A stretch of DNA of 40,410 nucleotides, from positions 1 to 40,410 of the IMG/VR virus record IMGVR_UViG_3300029985_000079; one strand, written 5' to 3'. Both the position numbers and the translations under genes were made by a program. The DNA comes from a virus. This document shows positions 19,931-28,403 of this stretch, piece after piece (the stretch's first letter is position 1; each line of letters starts with the position of its first letter). A model generated the notes under the pieces. It was not told where the DNA came from, did not search any database, and was given only the letters and a program-made list of their open reading frames with translations.

Positions 19931-20953
19931 ATGACTTCAATTAGCGCCGTTTTTGGAATTTCTGATTTTACAAATGGAATAGTTTCCGCTTCAATCGGAT
20001 TAACGTCTGCAAGCACCGGAACTATTGTAACATCTGGAATTCAATCTTTGGCAGGAGTTTCTAAATATTCTGTTCCTGTAAATGTTTCAGCAAACGGTGT
20101 AGTTCAAATATCTGCTATGAATTATGTAGGCCAATCTACAATATTCACGGAACAAAATTTTATAATAGCTTGTGATACTAATAGGACAATAAATTTAACG
20201 AACTATCTTCCGCAATATTTGAGAGATGATTATGATGGAAGTCCTAGTGAGTTTTTTCAGTTTACTCAATTTTTCGAAAGTTATCTTAACACAATTTATA
20301 CAGATGTAGATAATCCTTGTAATTTATCGGTTCTAGAGAAAACCAAAAGACTTCAAGACTTACATGACATAGACCAGATAGAAACCGGATATATTCCTTA
20401 TTATGCTCAGATGTTAGGATATAATGTAGGAATCAATAAAGGAGAACTAGGGACATTTTCGACAAATTCTTCAAAACTATATGCCGATTCTATGACAGAA
20501 TATCAAAATAAATGTTTAAGATTCGTTGTAGGAAATTTGCCTAATTGGTATTCTATAAAAACTACTAGAAACGCTGTTAGAATTTTGCTACTATCTTTCG
20601 GAATAATTGGAGATATTGTAGATTATTATACGAATGACTATGCTAACAATTGGATACAAAATAAAGTTGTTGCTGGGCAATATGTAGCCGATGATATTCC
20701 TTCTGATTGGTATCCTACTCCGCATATTTCCGTAGGTATTGATTTAGCAAACAGCGACAATTCTGTAGTTTATTCTGACCAAACTTCTCATATATTAAAC
20801 GCTATGGAAGACATAAGACCAGCAAATGTTGTTATAGAAGGTTTGCAAGGATATATAACAGATATTCCTGCACCATCTATTGTTGTCGCTTTGAATTTTA
20901 AGACAATGGCGAATCTAAATGTTACTAGGGCTTCTCAAATAAACATTCATTAA
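19931..20953 (+). CDS. Tail/baseplate protein, possibly gpI-like fibre connector
   Basis: A 340-residue protein. The first 80 residues are beta-rich, like the Ig-type repeats of the preceding fibre. The middle (about 95-225) is helical: LPQYLRDDYDGSPSEFFQ, then LHDIDQIETGYIPYYAQMLG and RFVVGNLPNWYSIKTTRNAV. This resembles P2 gpI-type tail proteins that join fibres to the baseplate. The C-terminal 100 residues include WYPTPHISVGIDLANSD and an Ile/Pro-rich end. It lies between two long fibre genes, which fits a connector role. The family assignment is tentative. Confidence 0.6.
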   Translation: MTSISAVFGISDFTNGIVSASIGLTSASTGTIVTSGIQSLAGVSKYSVPVNVSANGVVQISAMNYVGQSTIFTEQNFIIACDTNRTINLTNYLPQYLRDDYDGSPSEFFQFTQFFESYLNTIYTDVDNPCNLSVLEKTKRLQDLHDIDQIETGYIPYYAQMLGYNVGINKGELGTFSTNSSKLYADSMTEYQNKCLRFVVGNLPNWYSIKTTRNAVRILLLSFGIIGDIVDYYTNDYANNWIQNKVVAGQYVADDIPSDWYPTPHISVGIDLANSDNSVVYSDQTSHILNAMEDIRPANVVIEGLQGYITDIPAPSIVVALNFKTMANLNVTRASQINIH

Positions 20954-20959
20954 GGCTTT

Positions 20960-20967
20960 CATAAATA
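20960..20967 (+). promoter_or_regulatory. T4-type late promoter box CATAAATA
   Basis: CATAAATA followed by ATTG, 29 bases before the ATG at 20997 in the 43-base gap between two fibre genes. One mismatch to the T4 late consensus. ACAGGTAA is the probable ribosome site. Confidence 0.5.
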
Positions 20968-20996
20968 ATTGAAACGAACAAATTACAGGTAACTAC

Positions 20997-23900
20997 ATGC
21001 TTTTGAACATCTCTTCATATATTACTTCGGCAGGCTTACAAGCAGTTACTTCATCTGGTCCTGTAGGTCCTTATTTTGCCATTAAATATTTCGTTCCTTT
21101 TTATGATTATAGATTAGACACAACTATTTCTAGAGGCGAAAACGCAAATACTACAGCATTGTCTATAAGCTCTTTGAATTATGTTTCGGCAACTTCTCAA
21201 AATTTATTTGGTGAAAAGATTTTTTCAAATACTTCCTATACGATTTCTAATAATAATTTTCTTTATTGGAAATCTACTATGGGTTCTTTGTCAGATGGTG
21301 GAAATACTAATGTCCCCTCTCCACAAAGCGTAACAACTCCTGTAAATTTAGATGCTAATGGTCTTCCACTTTCTGTTGTGGTTTCTGGCACTAATTTTAC
21401 TTCTCCTTCTGGGCCAGGATTTTTTAACATTTCAGGAACGCACCAATATACTGCTGGGCAAGTTTCTACATATAATCCTATTTCTGGAACTAATTGGCCA
21501 CTATCTGCTTTCTATAGAGTTGATTCATATTCTCCAAATGCTAATGGATTAACATGCGCTACAGGAACATTCAAGTGTCGCATTCCTCCATCTAATAGTT
21601 CTTTTAAGTTTAATGGTTTAGCGTTATATGCGGTAAAAGTCAATAGTAACGGAATCGATGATTATGGAAATGGGGTGGCGTTCGCATTTAATCCAGTTCT
21701 ATTTTCGGTTGTTCTCTTAAACCAAGCTCAATTCAAACAATCACAAACTGGCGGAATAAACGATTTTGAAATTAGTGTAGATTTGGGGTTTGATTGGAAC
21801 ACGGTTTCTCCTGGAGTTTCTGGAAATCCAATTTATATCAACAATAACTATTGGGTAAAACTTCCTACATCTACCACAACTTCCGCGTCCGGGTTAAATT
21901 ATACTGGAGACATTGTAATATCTTCTTCCGCTGTGGGTGGATCGTGGTTTCCTGCTGCGAAATTAACAGTTACCGAACCATCTAAACAACAGCTTAGACT
22001 TGGTTATGATATGACTAAGTTTACCGATTTCAGAACAATAAGATTTCCGATTAGCATTGGTGGAGTTTTTCCTAATTCTACTGATATGGCGGTGCTCTCA
22101 ATTGATACTAGTTGTCCTCAAGATTCTTTGCTTCAATTAGGATATCAAACATCTGCTCTTGGTATTAAATCTGTAGCAATAGGTTGTTATGCCTCCGCCA
22201 CTGGATATTCCACGACAAATGGCAATACTACGTCCGCAGAAGTTGACATCGGTGGCGAAGGCGGATATACCGTTTCTATAGGCGTCAAATCTTTAGCGCA
22301 AGGCTTCGGCTCTGTTGCGTTAGGATATAATACGTCATCAATCGGATATTTGAATTTTGCGGGTGGCGATAGTTCATTAGCATCTCTGAATCTTTTATAC
22401 GGTGGCGGAGCGGACCCTGGATTAAACGTTACGCCAATAAACGGATTAAATTTTGCTTATGGAAAATCTGTAACCGCGATTTCTAGAGCGAACCCAACAA
22501 ATTTTGATTATATTCAACTGGCTGGCAATATGTTGGAAGACGCAGATGGGTCTAATGTGGCATTTGGCTTTCAAACATATGCTGGTGGGGGCGTTTCTTT
22601 TGCACATGGTATATTGACATCTGCGTTAGGGTTTGGTTCATTTTCGTTGGGTCAACAAACATTAGCAAACGGTGTATTTTCTATTGCTGGTGGAATAAAT
22701 TCTGTAGCAATGTCGGATGTTGGTTTTGCTTTAGGTAGTAACGTTTCTGCATTTGGCCCATATAATTTTGTATATGGTGTAAACGCTCAAGCCAGTTCGT
22801 TGGGAAGTAAATCTACACCATTAGCTATTGCAATTGGCCAAAATGTAAGTGCGACTACTTCTTATTCAATTGCTTTAGGAACGAATTCTCTAGCATCACA
22901 ATATAATTCTATAGCCATTGGCCAAAATTTTAATCCTTTGTCGAATCCATATCTAGCGATGACGGTATCAAATGGTGTAAATTCTGTCGCTATTGGTCAA
23001 GGAACATCTGCAATTCTTGGAACAGGTTGTTTTGCTCTTGGTTATAAAGTATTGTCTGATGGAAATAATTCATTTGGTTTTGGAAATACTACGTATGCAC
23101 ATGGCGACAATTCCTTATCTGTCGGCGTGAACACAGTTTCTTTCGGCACAAACTCCTTTGCATTTAATGAAAACACTTCTGCGATTGGTATAGATTCAAT
23201 TGCTGGTGGTTTTAGTTCAATTGCTGGAGGAGATTATTCTGTAGCTTTAGGATATATAAACAATGCTGGAGGAAAATATTCTGTAGCATTAGGAAATACA
23301 TCTTTTGCGGCATATGATAATTCTATAGCTATTGGAAATAATGTTTCTACAACACAAAACAACCAAATTATTATTGGCGGTTGTTCGAATAATGTTCTAA
23401 TTCAAGGAGCAAACATTCAAATTGGGGGAAATTGTTCTAATTCAGTAGTTACTATTCCTGGCATATCTCAATTAAATGATTCTATGAGACTTGCTATAAA
23501 TTTTTCTACGGGTGCAAGAGGAACCACCCCAGGAAATGTCGCTAGAACGTTTTCTGTTGATTTTTCTAGGGCTGGGTATCGTAGAGTTATTACGTTTACG
23601 GAAACTGGATATAATACGAATATTTTTAATATTGGTTCTCCATTTGGAACTATTGGGGCCGATGTTTTAATAGCTACCGCGAATCCATTTACTACATATT
23701 ACAAACTTTCTAATGGTGGAAATGGCGGCCAAATCATATGTACTCCTGGAGTTTCATTCTTTTCTGGAACAATATATAATATAAGTATTTCATTAAATAG
23801 AGCAACAAACGATCTTATATTTTTTGTGTATAATGCTACTAATCTAGGTTCTCCAATACCATATACATTTACTCCAGACAATTCAAACACAATATATCAA

Positions 23901-24338
23901 ACAAATTGCGGCAATAGTAACACTGGAGAAGATTTACATATAATAAATTGGATACAAAATTTAAATATTATAGACTCTTTTATTTCTTACGATAAAGGAC
24001 CCAACAATAATGTAACCACGATTATAAACGCGAGTCCAATAAATGGTGACGGGGTTTGTTCTTTCAATTTATATAATAGCACCGTTGCAGAATCTAATTA
24101 TGGGTCTAGAATAATGTTTCAAAATGATGATAATTATGATGACGTTCAAACTACTGGAACTGTTTCAGTAACAGCAACAACAGGTCGGGGCGCAGGAGAC
24201 GTTAGCCAGATTTTTGCCATTCTTCCATCTCCATATAATAATATTAAATATGGCCCAGGAACACAAACCGCAATATCTACTGGGTTGTTTGTGAATAGTA
24301 ATACCCATTCAGTAATTTCAGGAATAAAGTTATCGTGA
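20997..24338 (+). CDS. Tail fibre with YadA-head-like repeats
   Basis: A 1113-residue protein. Residues 1-375 are Ser/Asn/Thr-rich beta structure. About 377-795 contains many degenerate 14-residue repeats of the type SxAxGxxxxAxGxx, for example GIKSVAIGCYASATG, FGSVALGYNTSSIG and NSIAIGNNVSTTQNN. This is the pattern of the left-handed beta-roll head of YadA-type trimeric adhesins. Residues about 820-1113 form a separate C-terminal domain without a known motif and no visible membrane anchor. The most likely role is a trimeric receptor-binding fibre. Its central part has more GGC and GCG codons than neighbouring genes, hinting at a different origin. Its stop overlaps the next GTG start. Confidence 0.8.
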   Translation: MLLNISSYITSAGLQAVTSSGPVGPYFAIKYFVPFYDYRLDTTISRGENANTTALSISSLNYVSATSQNLFGEKIFSNTSYTISNNNFLYWKSTMGSLSDGGNTNVPSPQSVTTPVNLDANGLPLSVVVSGTNFTSPSGPGFFNISGTHQYTAGQVSTYNPISGTNWPLSAFYRVDSYSPNANGLTCATGTFKCRIPPSNSSFKFNGLALYAVKVNSNGIDDYGNGVAFAFNPVLFSVVLLNQAQFKQSQTGGINDFEISVDLGFDWNTVSPGVSGNPIYINNNYWVKLPTSTTTSASGLNYTGDIVISSSAVGGSWFPAAKLTVTEPSKQQLRLGYDMTKFTDFRTIRFPISIGGVFPNSTDMAVLSIDTSCPQDSLLQLGYQTSALGIKSVAIGCYASATGYSTTNGNTTSAEVDIGGEGGYTVSIGVKSLAQGFGSVALGYNTSSIGYLNFAGGDSSLASLNLLYGGGADPGLNVTPINGLNFAYGKSVTAISRANPTNFDYIQLAGNMLEDADGSNVAFGFQTYAGGGVSFAHGILTSALGFGSFSLGQQTLANGVFSIAGGINSVAMSDVGFALGSNVSAFGPYNFVYGVNAQASSLGSKSTPLAIAIGQNVSATTSYSIALGTNSLASQYNSIAIGQNFNPLSNPYLAMTVSNGVNSVAIGQGTSAILGTGCFALGYKVLSDGNNSFGFGNTTYAHGDNSLSVGVNTVSFGTNSFAFNENTSAIGIDSIAGGFSSIAGGDYSVALGYINNAGGKYSVALGNTSFAAYDNSIAIGNNVSTTQNNQIIIGGCSNNVLIQGANIQIGGNCSNSVVTIPGISQLNDSMRLAINFSTGARGTTPGNVARTFSVDFSRAGYRRVITFTETGYNTNIFNIGSPFGTIGADVLIATANPFTTYYKLSNGGNGGQIICTPGVSFFSGTIYNISISLNRATNDLIFFVYNATNLGSPIPYTFTPDNSNTIYQTNCGNSNTGEDLHIINWIQNLNIIDSFISYDKGPNNNVTTIINASPINGDGVCSFNLYNSTVAESNYGSRIMFQNDDNYDDVQTTGTVSVTATTGRGAGDVSQIFAILPSPYNNIKYGPGTQTAISTGLFVNSNTHSVISGIKLS

Positions 24339-24724
24339 AACTAAAACAAATCGAAAAAATCTACACATTATTCGAAAAGATTCCTAAAAGTTTTTCTATA
24401 AGTATTCAAGCAAAGATTCTGCAAAATAAGAAAATTGTAGAATCAGAGTTTCAAATAATAGAAGAGTTAAAGAAGAATCTATATGCAGAAGACTATGTAA
24501 AGTTTTCCCAGGAATACAATAGTTCGGAAAATAAATCTGAAGTAATTTCTAAATTTTCGGAAGCAATACAGACACAAGAAAAAAGGAACAAAGAGTTTGA
24601 AGAACATCTTTCGAAAATTTTTTCCGGAAATCTTGTTTACATAAATATTTCCGAACTTCCGGATGACATAACGGAACTCGATAAAGAAACACTTGAGACA
24701 ATTTTTTTGATAACTAAGGAGTAA
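24335..24724 (+). CDS. Small coiled protein after tail fibre (129 aa)
   Basis: Starts with GTG overlapping the fibre stop (GTGA), so it is probably translationally coupled. The protein is charged and mostly helical (KIVESEFQIIEELKKN, then NLYAEDYVKFSQEY and NKEFEEHLSKIF). Its layout parallels the next protein: a helical hairpin, a LYxE(D/E)Y motif, a second helix ending in EFExxL, and a short beta/IS(E/F)xxP segment. A fibre-folding or assembly role is possible from position but not shown. Confidence 0.6.
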   Translation: MKLKQIEKIYTLFEKIPKSFSISIQAKILQNKKIVESEFQIIEELKKNLYAEDYVKFSQEYNSSENKSEVISKFSEAIQTQEKRNKEFEEHLSKIFSGNLVYINISELPDDITELDKETLETIFLITKE

Positions 24725-24729
24725 TACAC

Positions 24730-25233
24730 ATGAACTTGAGCAGGGAAACCCTTTTTAATTTGAGTAAGAAAATTTCAGAACTTGATGTGAAAATTTATAA
24801 CAAGTATTTTTTGCTTGCTATAACACATGCAAAAACTATTTTAGAGCCTATTGTAAAAGAAATTGAAGATAAAACTAGAGAGCTTTATTCGGAAGAGTAT
24901 GCAAAATTTAACAATCTTAGAGTGTCAATTTTGTCTAAGTATGCCGAAAAGGATGCTGCTGGAAATGCTATTGTAACCAACGACCAAGTAAAAGTTCCTC
25001 AAGAATCTATTCAATTGGCATCTAAAGAAATTGAAGACTTGGTGACCACACATAAAGGCGCTATTGAAAAGTTTGAAACTGCTAAAAGAGAATTTGAAGC
25101 ATTTCTTAAAGAAGAGATTGAAGTAGAATTGCCCAAGATTTCTTTCGAACATTTTCCAACAGAGATTGAGAAGCATGTTTGGGAACCTTTGAAGGTGTTT
25201 GTGAAAGAATCTTTTGCAGACCTTTTGAAGTAA
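24730..25233 (+). CDS. Small coiled tail protein, DUF1617-like (167 aa)
   Basis: Helical protein with the order: helix (LFNLSKKISELDVKIYNKY), LYSEEYAKF, then KYAEKDAAGNAIVTND, then REFEAFLKEEIEVELPKI. The KYAEKDxxGNxI segment followed by an EFxxxLxEExExxLxxI helix is reminiscent of small phage proteins annotated DUF1617 and found near tail genes. It appears to be a divergent paralogue of the preceding 129-residue protein. The function is unknown. Confidence 0.6.
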   Translation: MNLSRETLFNLSKKISELDVKIYNKYFLLAITHAKTILEPIVKEIEDKTRELYSEEYAKFNNLRVSILSKYAEKDAAGNAIVTNDQVKVPQESIQLASKEIEDLVTTHKGAIEKFETAKREFEAFLKEEIEVELPKISFEHFPTEIEKHVWEPLKVFVKESFADLLK

Positions 25234-25234
25234 G

Positions 25235-25242
25235 TTAGAATA
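25235..25242 (+). promoter_or_regulatory. Weak late-type box TTAGAATA
   Basis: TTAGAATA ends five bases before the ATG at 25248, with the ATTTT spacer also seen at 19926. It has several mismatches to TATAAATA and is included because of the constant spacing and the lack of a Shine-Dalgarno site for this gene. Confidence 0.2.
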
Positions 25243-25247
25243 ATTTT

Positions 25248-25778
25248 ATGTCCGGCTTTCCAAATGTTCAACACAGCGATAAATGGCAAGCCGTATTTTC
25301 TAATATTCCTGGCTTCTCTCCAACTATTTCCGCCTATATAAATGATATGTCGTTGTTCGATAATTATGTAAAGTCGGTAACGTTTCCTTCATATACTTTA
25401 GAATTAGTAAAATCAAATTTTATGAACTATTCTATCAATCATCCCGTATCTAAAATAAATGATGATTTGAATTCTATTACTATGGATTTCAAAGTTTCCG
25501 AAGGATGTATGAATTATCTTATTTTTAGAACTTGGATTAGTGAATTGAGAGAAGAGCATAATATGGATAGTCAGAAATATTTTAGATTGAATTGCATAAA
25601 GGAACTTAAATTATTGTTTTTAGATAATATGAAAAGAACTAAGATGAAATTTATTTTCGAGAATGCTTTCTTAACAGATTTAGGTTCACTATCTATGACA
25701 AATGGAGTAGACGAAGAAATAACATTTTCTACTACTATTGCTTACGAGTTTTTAAGGGTAGAACCTGGGGACTGTTAA
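25248..25778 (+). CDS. Tail tube-like protein (gp19-like fold suspected)
   Basis: A 176-residue protein that begins with FPNVQHSDKWQAVFSNIPGF, has YVKSVTFPSYTLEL and NHPVSKINDDLNSITMDFKV, and ends with a beta-rich segment. The order of hydrophobic strands, the VSEGCMNYLIFRTWI helix and the length are like tube proteins of the T4 gp19/phage tube family, which includes tube-initiator paralogues. Its position far from a sheath gene, after the fibres, makes a specialised tube or baseplate part as likely as the main tube protein. It abuts regA directly. Confidence 0.5.
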   Translation: MSGFPNVQHSDKWQAVFSNIPGFSPTISAYINDMSLFDNYVKSVTFPSYTLELVKSNFMNYSINHPVSKINDDLNSITMDFKVSEGCMNYLIFRTWISELREEHNMDSQKYFRLNCIKELKLLFLDNMKRTKMKFIFENAFLTDLGSLSMTNGVDEEITFSTTIAYEFLRVEPGDC

Positions 25779-26156
25779 ATGGATTTGTTAGAAATTATTC
25801 CGAAAGTTAATGAAAATATTATAAACGAAACTTTGATGAGAATGGGTGTAGGAGATAAGAAAAGAAAAATCTTATATCCTTCCTGTCACCTTTACAAAGA
25901 CATAGACTCTCATTATTATCTTTGTCACTTCAAAGAAATGTTTTTGTTGCGCTCTACTCGACCAAGCTTTAATAATTTTTCCGAAGATGATTTGTTGAGA
26001 AGAAACTCGGTCGCTTTACTTTTAGAAGATTGGGATATGATAGAAATATTAAATCTCCCAGAAGAAAATGATACGGTATTCATTTTTACTTTATCTAATG
26101 CTGAGAAAAAAGATTGGTTAATTCAGCCTAAATTTAATCCGAGGACATTGACATGA
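25779..26156 (+). CDS. regA: RegA-like translational repressor of early genes
   Basis: A 125-residue protein matching T4 RegA (122 aa) along its length. Diagnostic stretches are NETLMRMGVGDKKRKILYPS, then CHLY and YYLCHFKEMF, then EDDLLRRNSVALLLEDWDMI and the C-terminal KDWLIQPKF. In T4, RegA binds AU-rich initiation regions of early mRNAs and blocks ribosome loading. The gene starts directly after the tube-like gene stop and overlaps the next gene by ATGA. In T4, regA sits in the replication cluster, so this location among late tail and lysis genes is unusual. Confidence 0.92.
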   Translation: MDLLEIIPKVNENIINETLMRMGVGDKKRKILYPSCHLYKDIDSHYYLCHFKEMFLLRSTRPSFNNFSEDDLLRRNSVALLLEDWDMIEILNLPEENDTVFIFTLSNAEKKDWLIQPKFNPRTLT

Positions 26157-26701
26157 ATACAAAAATGTGGTGGGTGCTAATTGTTGTTGCTTTGCTAATA
26201 GGGTTTTTTGGAGGGAAGCAATTTTTTCAACCAAAAGAATCCAAAATTATTCAAAATGTTGTTGCAAGAGTAGATACATTATACAAAGATAGGCAGAGTT
26301 ATATTCATGATACTGTAATAGTCAAGCAGAAAGTCGTGGTCAATCATTTCGAAAAAGTTTCTGGAAATCTTGACTCAGTATTTTCCGGAAAAGATTCTGC
26401 AAAAAAAGTCACGTTGTTTGATAGTGTTTATTATTCAAAAGACACTACAAAGTTTTTAGATATTTCTCAAGACCAAGCCAAGCAAGCTATAGAAGCAAAA
26501 TACTTGATGGAAAGAGATTCCGCGCTTTTAGGAATTTGCTTAGATAATGTTAAAAATGCTGATGAGACTATTTCCGAAATGAAAACTAATGTAGATTCTT
26601 TGAAAAATGTAAGAGTTTCCGAAGAACATTTTTGGAGAGATTCTGGTATAGGTTTTGGTGTTGGGCTCGCTTTTTTGGTTGCATATATTTTTATTAAATA
26701 G
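26153..26701 (+). CDS. Spanin-like protein with two terminal membrane segments
   Basis: A 182-residue protein with an N-terminal membrane segment (WWVLIVVALLIGFF, residues 6-20) and a C-terminal one (GIGFGVGLAFLVAYIFI, about 164-181). The 140 residues between them are hydrophilic: short beta-like repeats (DTLYKDRQSYIHDTVIVKQK), then a helical part (DQAKQAIEAKYLMERDSALL). Two anchors around a periplasm-spanning region suggest a spanin or other lysis-time envelope protein. No lipobox Cys is present at the N-terminus, so it is not a classical u-spanin. The proximity of a holin-like gene at 27937 supports a lysis role, which remains inferred. Confidence 0.6.
   Translation: MNTKMWWVLIVVALLIGFFGGKQFFQPKESKIIQNVVARVDTLYKDRQSYIHDTVIVKQKVVVNHFEKVSGNLDSVFSGKDSAKKVTLFDSVYYSKDTTKFLDISQDQAKQAIEAKYLMERDSALLGICLDNVKNADETISEMKTNVDSLKNVRVSEEHFWRDSGIGFGVGLAFLVAYIFIK
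26693..26700 (+). promoter_or_regulatory. Late-type box ATTAAATA before tnpB
   Basis: ATTAAATA ends five bases before the tnpB ATG at 26706, the same spacing as other candidate leaderless boxes. It lies within the last codons of the spanin-like gene, so coding constraint may explain it. Confidence 0.3.
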
Positions 26702-26705
26702 TTAT

Positions 26706-27920
26706 ATGACCAAACGAGCTTACAAATATAGAATCTATCCAACTGAAGAACAGAAGATAATTTTATCTAAGACTTTTGGTTGTGTAAGATTTGTTTGGAA
26801 TCAAATGGTAGATATTTTTAATTCATACGATAAAGAAATTAACACTAAGCCAATTTACAAATCACCACCTGAACTAAAATTAGAATTCTTATGGATGACG
26901 GAAGTCAATGCGGGAGCACTACAACAAAAAGTAAGAGATTTTGAAAAATTCAAAACTCAATATTTTTCAAAATCTAGAAAAAAGAAAATTGGTAGACCAC
27001 AATTCAAAAAGAAATCCAACCACCAATCTTTCAGACTCCCAAATCAAAAATTCAGATTAGAACAAAATTCAATTTGGTTAGAAAAGATAGGAGACATAGA
27101 AATTCGAATAGATCGTTTGCCTAAGAAAAATTCTAAATTCGTGTCAGTAACAATTTCGAAAACTCCTTCTGGAAAGTATTTTGCATCTATCCTCGTAGAA
27201 GAAGAAGCGAGTCCTAGATTTGAACAAACTAATAAAATCGTAGGATTAGATTTAGGATTGAAAGATTTCTTGATTTTATCTAATGGAGAAAAAATTGAGA
27301 ATCCAAGATGGCTTCGCAAGAGTCAAGCGAAGCTAAGAAAGACTCAAAAGAACCCGAGTCGAAAAGTGGTGGGTTCTAGCCGTTACAAGAAAACAAGAGT
27401 GAAGGTTGCTAGAGTCCATGAAAAAGTAGCTAATCAAAGAAGTTGGTTTCATCACAATCTTTCTTTAGACCTAATCAAGAGGTTTGACTTTATAGGAATA
27501 GAATCTTTAAATGTCAAAGGAATGGTGAAAAATAGAAAACTAGCTAGAGCAATTTCAGATGCTGGTTGGAGTCAGTTCATCAATTTCTTAAAATACAAAG
27601 CAGTGTGGAATCAAAAACAAATTCAAGCAATTGATCGTTGGTTCCCTTCTTCTAAAACTTGTAATGAATGTGGTTGTATCAATGATGATTTAACATTAGA
27701 AGATAGAACTTGGGAATGCCCTCATTGCCATGCTATCCTAGACAGAGACATTAACGCCGCTAAGAACATAGAAAAATTAGCCTTACAAATAGCACAAGGA
27801 GTTGCTTGTGCTCTACGGATGCCGATTCGATGTGAGACTTGGACAACACAAGCAGTTGAAGCAGAAGCGTCTAAAAAATCAGGCAATTTGCCAGACAACT
27901 ATATACTGACAGGACATTGA
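26706..27920 (+). CDS. tnpB: TnpB RNA-guided nuclease, IS200/IS605 family (no TnpA)
   Basis: A 404-residue protein starting at the ATG that gives the typical N-terminus (KRAYKYRIYPTEEQ, then FGCVRFVWNQMVD). An upstream in-frame ATG (26655) lies inside the spanin-like gene and adds unrelated residues. The RuvC triad looks intact: D182 in VGLDLGLKDF, E266 in FIGIESLNVKGM, and the DRDINAAKN motif at 346-354. A zinc ribbon CNECG...CPHC lies at about 319-340. Known TnpB proteins cut DNA guided by an omega RNA transcribed from their own 3' end. No TnpA lies nearby, so this is a solitary TnpB, probably acting as a homing-type element or domesticated nuclease. It is wedged between a spanin-like and a holin-like gene. 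Confidence 0.92.
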   Translation: MTKRAYKYRIYPTEEQKIILSKTFGCVRFVWNQMVDIFNSYDKEINTKPIYKSPPELKLEFLWMTEVNAGALQQKVRDFEKFKTQYFSKSRKKKIGRPQFKKKSNHQSFRLPNQKFRLEQNSIWLEKIGDIEIRIDRLPKKNSKFVSVTISKTPSGKYFASILVEEEASPRFEQTNKIVGLDLGLKDFLILSNGEKIENPRWLRKSQAKLRKTQKNPSRKVVGSSRYKKTRVKVARVHEKVANQRSWFHHNLSLDLIKRFDFIGIESLNVKGMVKNRKLARAISDAGWSQFINFLKYKAVWNQKQIQAIDRWFPSSKTCNECGCINDDLTLEDRTWECPHCHAILDRDINAAKNIEKLALQIAQGVACALRMPIRCETWTTQAVEAEASKKSGNLPDNYILTGH

Positions 27921-27936
27921 CCAAAGGAGACTAAAC

Positions 27937-28209
27937 GTGTGGGAATTTACTAAAAAAGTTTTGAAATATTTCGGAAATTTTCTTCAAGATAAGAACGGAG
28001 TTTCAAGTTCTAAGAGGTTAGTAAAAGTATCAAGTTACTATGCTGCGATTTATATAGCAATTTTTTCTGTAGTCCATCATCAAGATATTACAAATAACAT
28101 GTTAATACTTCTGACTGCGCTTTGTGGCGTATCTGCTGGAACATATGCGCTGACAAATAAATTTGAATCTAAGAAAGATATGGAAGGAGACGATAAAGAT
28201 GGAAAGTGA
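27937..28209 (+). CDS. Holin-like small membrane protein
   Basis: A 90-residue protein from a GTG start with a strong ribosome site (AAAGGAGA, six bases upstream). Sequence order: amphipathic helix (WEFTKKVLKYFGNFLQD), NGVSSSKRLVKVSSYYAAIY leading into a first membrane segment, a short loop (HHQDITN), a second segment (MLILLTALCGVSAGTYALT), and a charged tail. Two membrane segments with a charged C-terminus, plus the SSKRL motif common in small phage membrane proteins, fit a class II holin. No separate endolysin is recognisable in the window. Confidence 0.6.
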   Translation: MWEFTKKVLKYFGNFLQDKNGVSSSKRLVKVSSYYAAIYIAIFSVVHHQDITNNMLILLTALCGVSAGTYALTNKFESKKDMEGDDKDGK

Positions 28210-28375
28210 AAATTTTTCTTTCGACCAGTTTGATGAAATAATTAAGAATAATCCATTTCCGGAAGATTTCGCACACATGCACAAACTTTCCGAAAAACGT
28301 GACGTAGAATCTATTGATGATAAGTTTTTTGATAATGAAGAAGATTTAGAGTCAGATGATTTAAGTTTTATCTAG
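28199..28375 (+). CDS. Small acidic protein (58 aa)
   Basis: Overlaps the end of the holin-like gene by 11 bases. The ATG at 28199 is chosen because AAGGAG lies 10 bases before it; an in-frame ATG at 28163 has no ribosome site. The protein is very acidic, especially its end (DNEEDLESDDLSF), and contains no known motif. Confidence 0.6.
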   Translation: MESENFSFDQFDEIIKNNPFPEDFAHMHKLSEKRDVESIDDKFFDNEEDLESDDLSFI

Positions 28376-28403
28376 AATTTACTATTAACCATTTTGGAGA
28401 TTT

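Noticed and set aside
22100-23400. Possible CRISPR or DNA direct-repeat array
   Set aside because: The repeated pattern is at the protein level (YadA-like 14-residue repeats) with variable DNA; there are no uniform repeats and spacers.
26655-26705. N-terminal extension of TnpB from the ATG at 26655
   Set aside because: It reads an alternative frame of the spanin-like gene's membrane segment; the ATG at 26706 gives the canonical TnpB N-terminus.
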